Positions 61,801 through 64,000 of a stretch of 64,000 nucleotides of DNA are shown one piece after another. The position numbers and the translations under genes are program-made. The notes under the pieces were generated by a model. The model worked only from the letters and a program-made list of their open reading frames with translations. It made no database searches and was not told the DNA's origin. The stretch's first letter is position 1; every line of letters begins with the position of its first letter. Origin of the DNA: Pagrus major (lineage: Eukaryota > Chordata > Actinopteri > Spariformes > Sparidae); NCBI RefSeq assembly GCF_040436345.1, contig NC_133218.1:2232021-2296020 (forward strand). The letters run 5' to 3'.

Positions 61801-63159
61801 TCTATCAGACTAGTTGACTATCTGGTTGTGTAGTTTAGCACGGACAAATTGACTCAAGCAGCCTGCATTATACTGTAGTTGTGGCGTAGCTGTCAGGTAA
61901 CATTTAGCTAGCTAATGCTAGCGTTACAGAATGCATTGTTCTTGAGTAAAGCCATATTATAAGGTTGACGGTAAATGTCATTTTTTGTGACTGGGTGTGA
62001 CGAGGTAGAAATCAGAAATGCTTTGTTTGTGTGTCTTTAGTCAGACAGCTTCTAGCTTTCGCCACAGAACAAAAGTTCTATGGCTGCTTTCACATCATTT
62101 AGCCTATGCGTATAGCCATGATTTACAATCAGTATAAAGTAGGCTATAGAATTAGGCCTCAAGGTACACTGTAACTGTGATGGATAAGCAATGACAATTT
62201 TCTTATCACTTTGTTTCAGTTATGAACATCATGCTCAAGGTGTATCGACTCCAGTCAAGCGTGGTGATCAGTGTGTCTCTGCCCCATCAATATCCAGTAT
62301 TGAAGCCAAATCTGAAAGGTTAGCCTCCATGTTGTTGAACTGCTGATAATAAATCTTTACACCCAACAAGCAGTGTTACTTTGTGAGACTACGCACTCTC
62401 CAAAAGTAATATGGCGATCTATCTCCTTCGTTCTCAGGATAAGGAAGAGGTGGATGTCAGGATTTTCTTCAGGATAAGGAAGAGGTGGATGTCTTGCAAG
62501 AAAGGTAAACAAAAAATGCATGCTGTTTTGCACAGTTTATTTTGCAATGCACTCAACAGTAGTACATTATGTAAGGTTTAGTACTATTGTGACAGTGATT
62601 CTCATTTGTATCTGTATTTACATACAGCATGCAGTCCATTGGGATTTACAAGGATGTGGAGGACACATTGATGAAGAAAAAAAATCAATGACCTCATGAA
62701 CAGTGTGCATTTCCTTGTTGTGTTGTCAATTATTATTAAATATGGAATACATATAATTCTTATTTTCTGGATTGTATGTTTTCCAGAATTGATTGGGGAG
62801 GTGATTCTCAGGTTCCTTTTCATGACCAGAGAAGTTCACAAAAGACTGACAATCCTGCTTCCTGTTCACACTGACTTTTTACAAATAAACCAAGAGGAGT
62901 AAACATGAAGTTATACAGATTTACAGGTAACCTGTTGATTGGACAGTTTTGGTGATTCATTTATTCATAATATTTAATAAATATTGTTAATTTATTGATT
63001 AACCGTACTAACTGGGAAAACAGACCTTTGTTTGTTTTAACCAAATCAAACAGGTTAGGTGTGAAAGCACCCTTAAACTACTTCTGTTTGTAAATCAATA
63101 TCCTATTTTAGAACTTGTTTGTGTGTTAATATATTGTGTATATTTATTTCTATATTTAT
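61801..63159. other. AT-rich sequence with two weak exon-like segments
   Basis: At 62220-62319 (+) an acceptor-like CAG, an open frame (GVSTPVKRGDQCV, SAPSISSIEAKSE) and a donor GTTAGC look like a short exon. At 62436-62503 a Lys/Glu-rich segment precedes GTAAAC and has a 26-base tandem duplication (62432-62458, 62467-62493). The first vaguely recalls the linker exon of fish NLR genes (P-V-K-R-A-D-S); no other NLR part is visible. Confidence 0.3.
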
Positions 63160-63362
63160 ATTTCTACAGAAAAAAGTTTGAAAATCAATATCCCCTCCAT
63201 AAACAAATGGCACAACGCAGGAGGGCCAACTCCTCAGGTCAAGACTCTACTGTCCACTTAGATCTGAAGGGGAAAAATCATTCCTTTGAGGACAGCAATG
63301 TAAACATCTTGGCCAGAGAAGACAGATGGTTTGAAAGAGGAGTAAAGGACTCTATCTACACT
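63160..63362 (+). mobile_element. Penelope-like GIY-YIG endonuclease fragment
   Basis: Reads PLHKQMAQRRRANSSGQDST, VHLDLKGKNHSFEDSNVNIL and AREDRWFERGVKDSIY, the C-terminal part of the PLE endonuclease. It is cut at ...GACTCTATCTA by the start of a Tc1-like element. The upstream GIY-YIG core is absent. Confidence 0.75.
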
Positions 63363-64000
63363 GAACAAAAATATAAACGCAACACTTTTTTGCTCCCATT
63401 TTTCATGAGCTGAACTCAAAGATCTAAAACTTTTTCTATCCATTTCTCTCAAATATTGTTCACAAATCTGTCTAAATCTGTGTTAGTGAGCACTTCTCCT
63501 TTGCCGAGATAATCCATCCCACCTCACAGGTGTGGCATATCAAGATGCTGATTAGACAACAAGAATATTGCACAGGTGTGCCTTAGGCTGGCCACAATAA
63601 AAGGCCACTCTGAAATGTGCAGTTTTACTTTATTGGGGGGGTCTGGGGGGGGGGTCAGAAAACCAGTCAGTATCTGGTGTGACCACCATTTGCCTCACAT
63701 CTCCTTCGCATAGAGTTAATCAGGTTGTTGATTGTGGCCTGTGGAATGTTGGTCCACTCCTCTTCAATGGCTGTGCAAAGTTGCTGGATATTGGCAGGAA
63801 CTGGAACACGCTGTCGTATACATATCGTATACGTGTCATATCCAGAGACAATAAAAGGCCACTCTAAAATGTTCAGTTTTATCACACAGCACAATGCCAC
63901 AGATGTTGCAAGTTTTGAGGAAGCGTGCAATTGGCATGCTGATGCAGGAATGTCCACCAGAGCTGTTGCCCATGAATTGAATGTTCATTTCTCTACCATA
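63363..64000 (+). mobile_element. Tc1-like element, rearranged, running off the window
   Basis: CACTGAACAAAAATATAAAC, CATTTTTCATGAGCTGAACT, CTTTGCCGAGATAATCCATC and CACAGGTGTGGCATATCAAG are the 5' region of an abundant fish Tc1-like transposon. At about 63595-63850 an inverted piece intervenes: on the minus strand VPANIQQLCTAIEEEWTNI, PQATINNLINSMRRRC and EANGGHTRY, a transposase C-terminus. The 5' region then resumes, repeating ATAAAAGGCCACTCT, and continues past the window end (CAGAGCTGTTGCCCATGAAT). Confidence 0.85.

Overview
This is eukaryotic DNA, almost certainly from a teleost fish and probably a percomorph. Genes are split by GT-AG introns, most of the sequence is AT-rich and non-coding, and recognisable fish transposons are everywhere: Tc1/mariner, hAT-like elements, L1-, I/Nimb- and L2/Rex1-type LINEs, Penelope-like elements and a solo LTR. 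The neighbouring genes ubap1l and kbtbd13 are also neighbours in other vertebrates.

Layout. (1) 1-9.6 kb: the last coding exon of an unrecognised gene (622-797, +), then a complete multi-exon astacin metalloprotease of the six-cysteine hatching-enzyme/nephrosin group (3062-9419, +) with a TATA box and non-coding leader exon. (2) 11.0-14.9 kb: a complete two-exon fadd gene on the minus strand; its intron starts with about 550 bp of trinucleotide repeat arranged as head-to-head and tail-to-tail blocks. (3) 15.0-16.0 kb: a palindrome built from tandem ~155-180 bp units. (4) 17.2-18.3 kb: a small TATA-driven four-exon gene with a Pro/Thr-rich middle and a tail resembling a Myb/SANT-like domain; its first splice junction does not fit standard rules. 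(5) 18.4-31.9 kb: no supported host gene, many transposon remains. (6) 32.0-48.8 kb: ubap1l (+), five coding exons and 380 residues, with a 9.7-kb third intron containing a LINE apparently inserted in a Penelope-like element. (7) 51.0-52.5 kb: single-exon kbtbd13 (-), tail to tail with ubap1l. (8) 53-64 kb: transposon-rich, with a minisatellite, a complex direct/inverted repeat, Tc1 copies, an I/Nimb-type LINE on the minus strand split by another repeat and a solo LTR with a clear 4-bp duplication, and a Penelope endonuclease fragment cut by a Tc1 insertion at TA.

The genes do not form a pathway: the astacin is a secreted protease, FADD is the caspase-8 adaptor of death receptors, UBAP1L is an ESCRT-I-type ubiquitin-binding protein, and KBTBD13 is a muscle CUL3 adaptor. 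No bacterial-type operon, CRISPR array or tRNA gene was recognised. The most unusual material is structural: the FADD-intron repeat, the 15-kb palindrome, inverted repeats flanking the large ubap1l exon, and nested retroelements. All joins, domain calls and family names come from reading the sequence without database searches.
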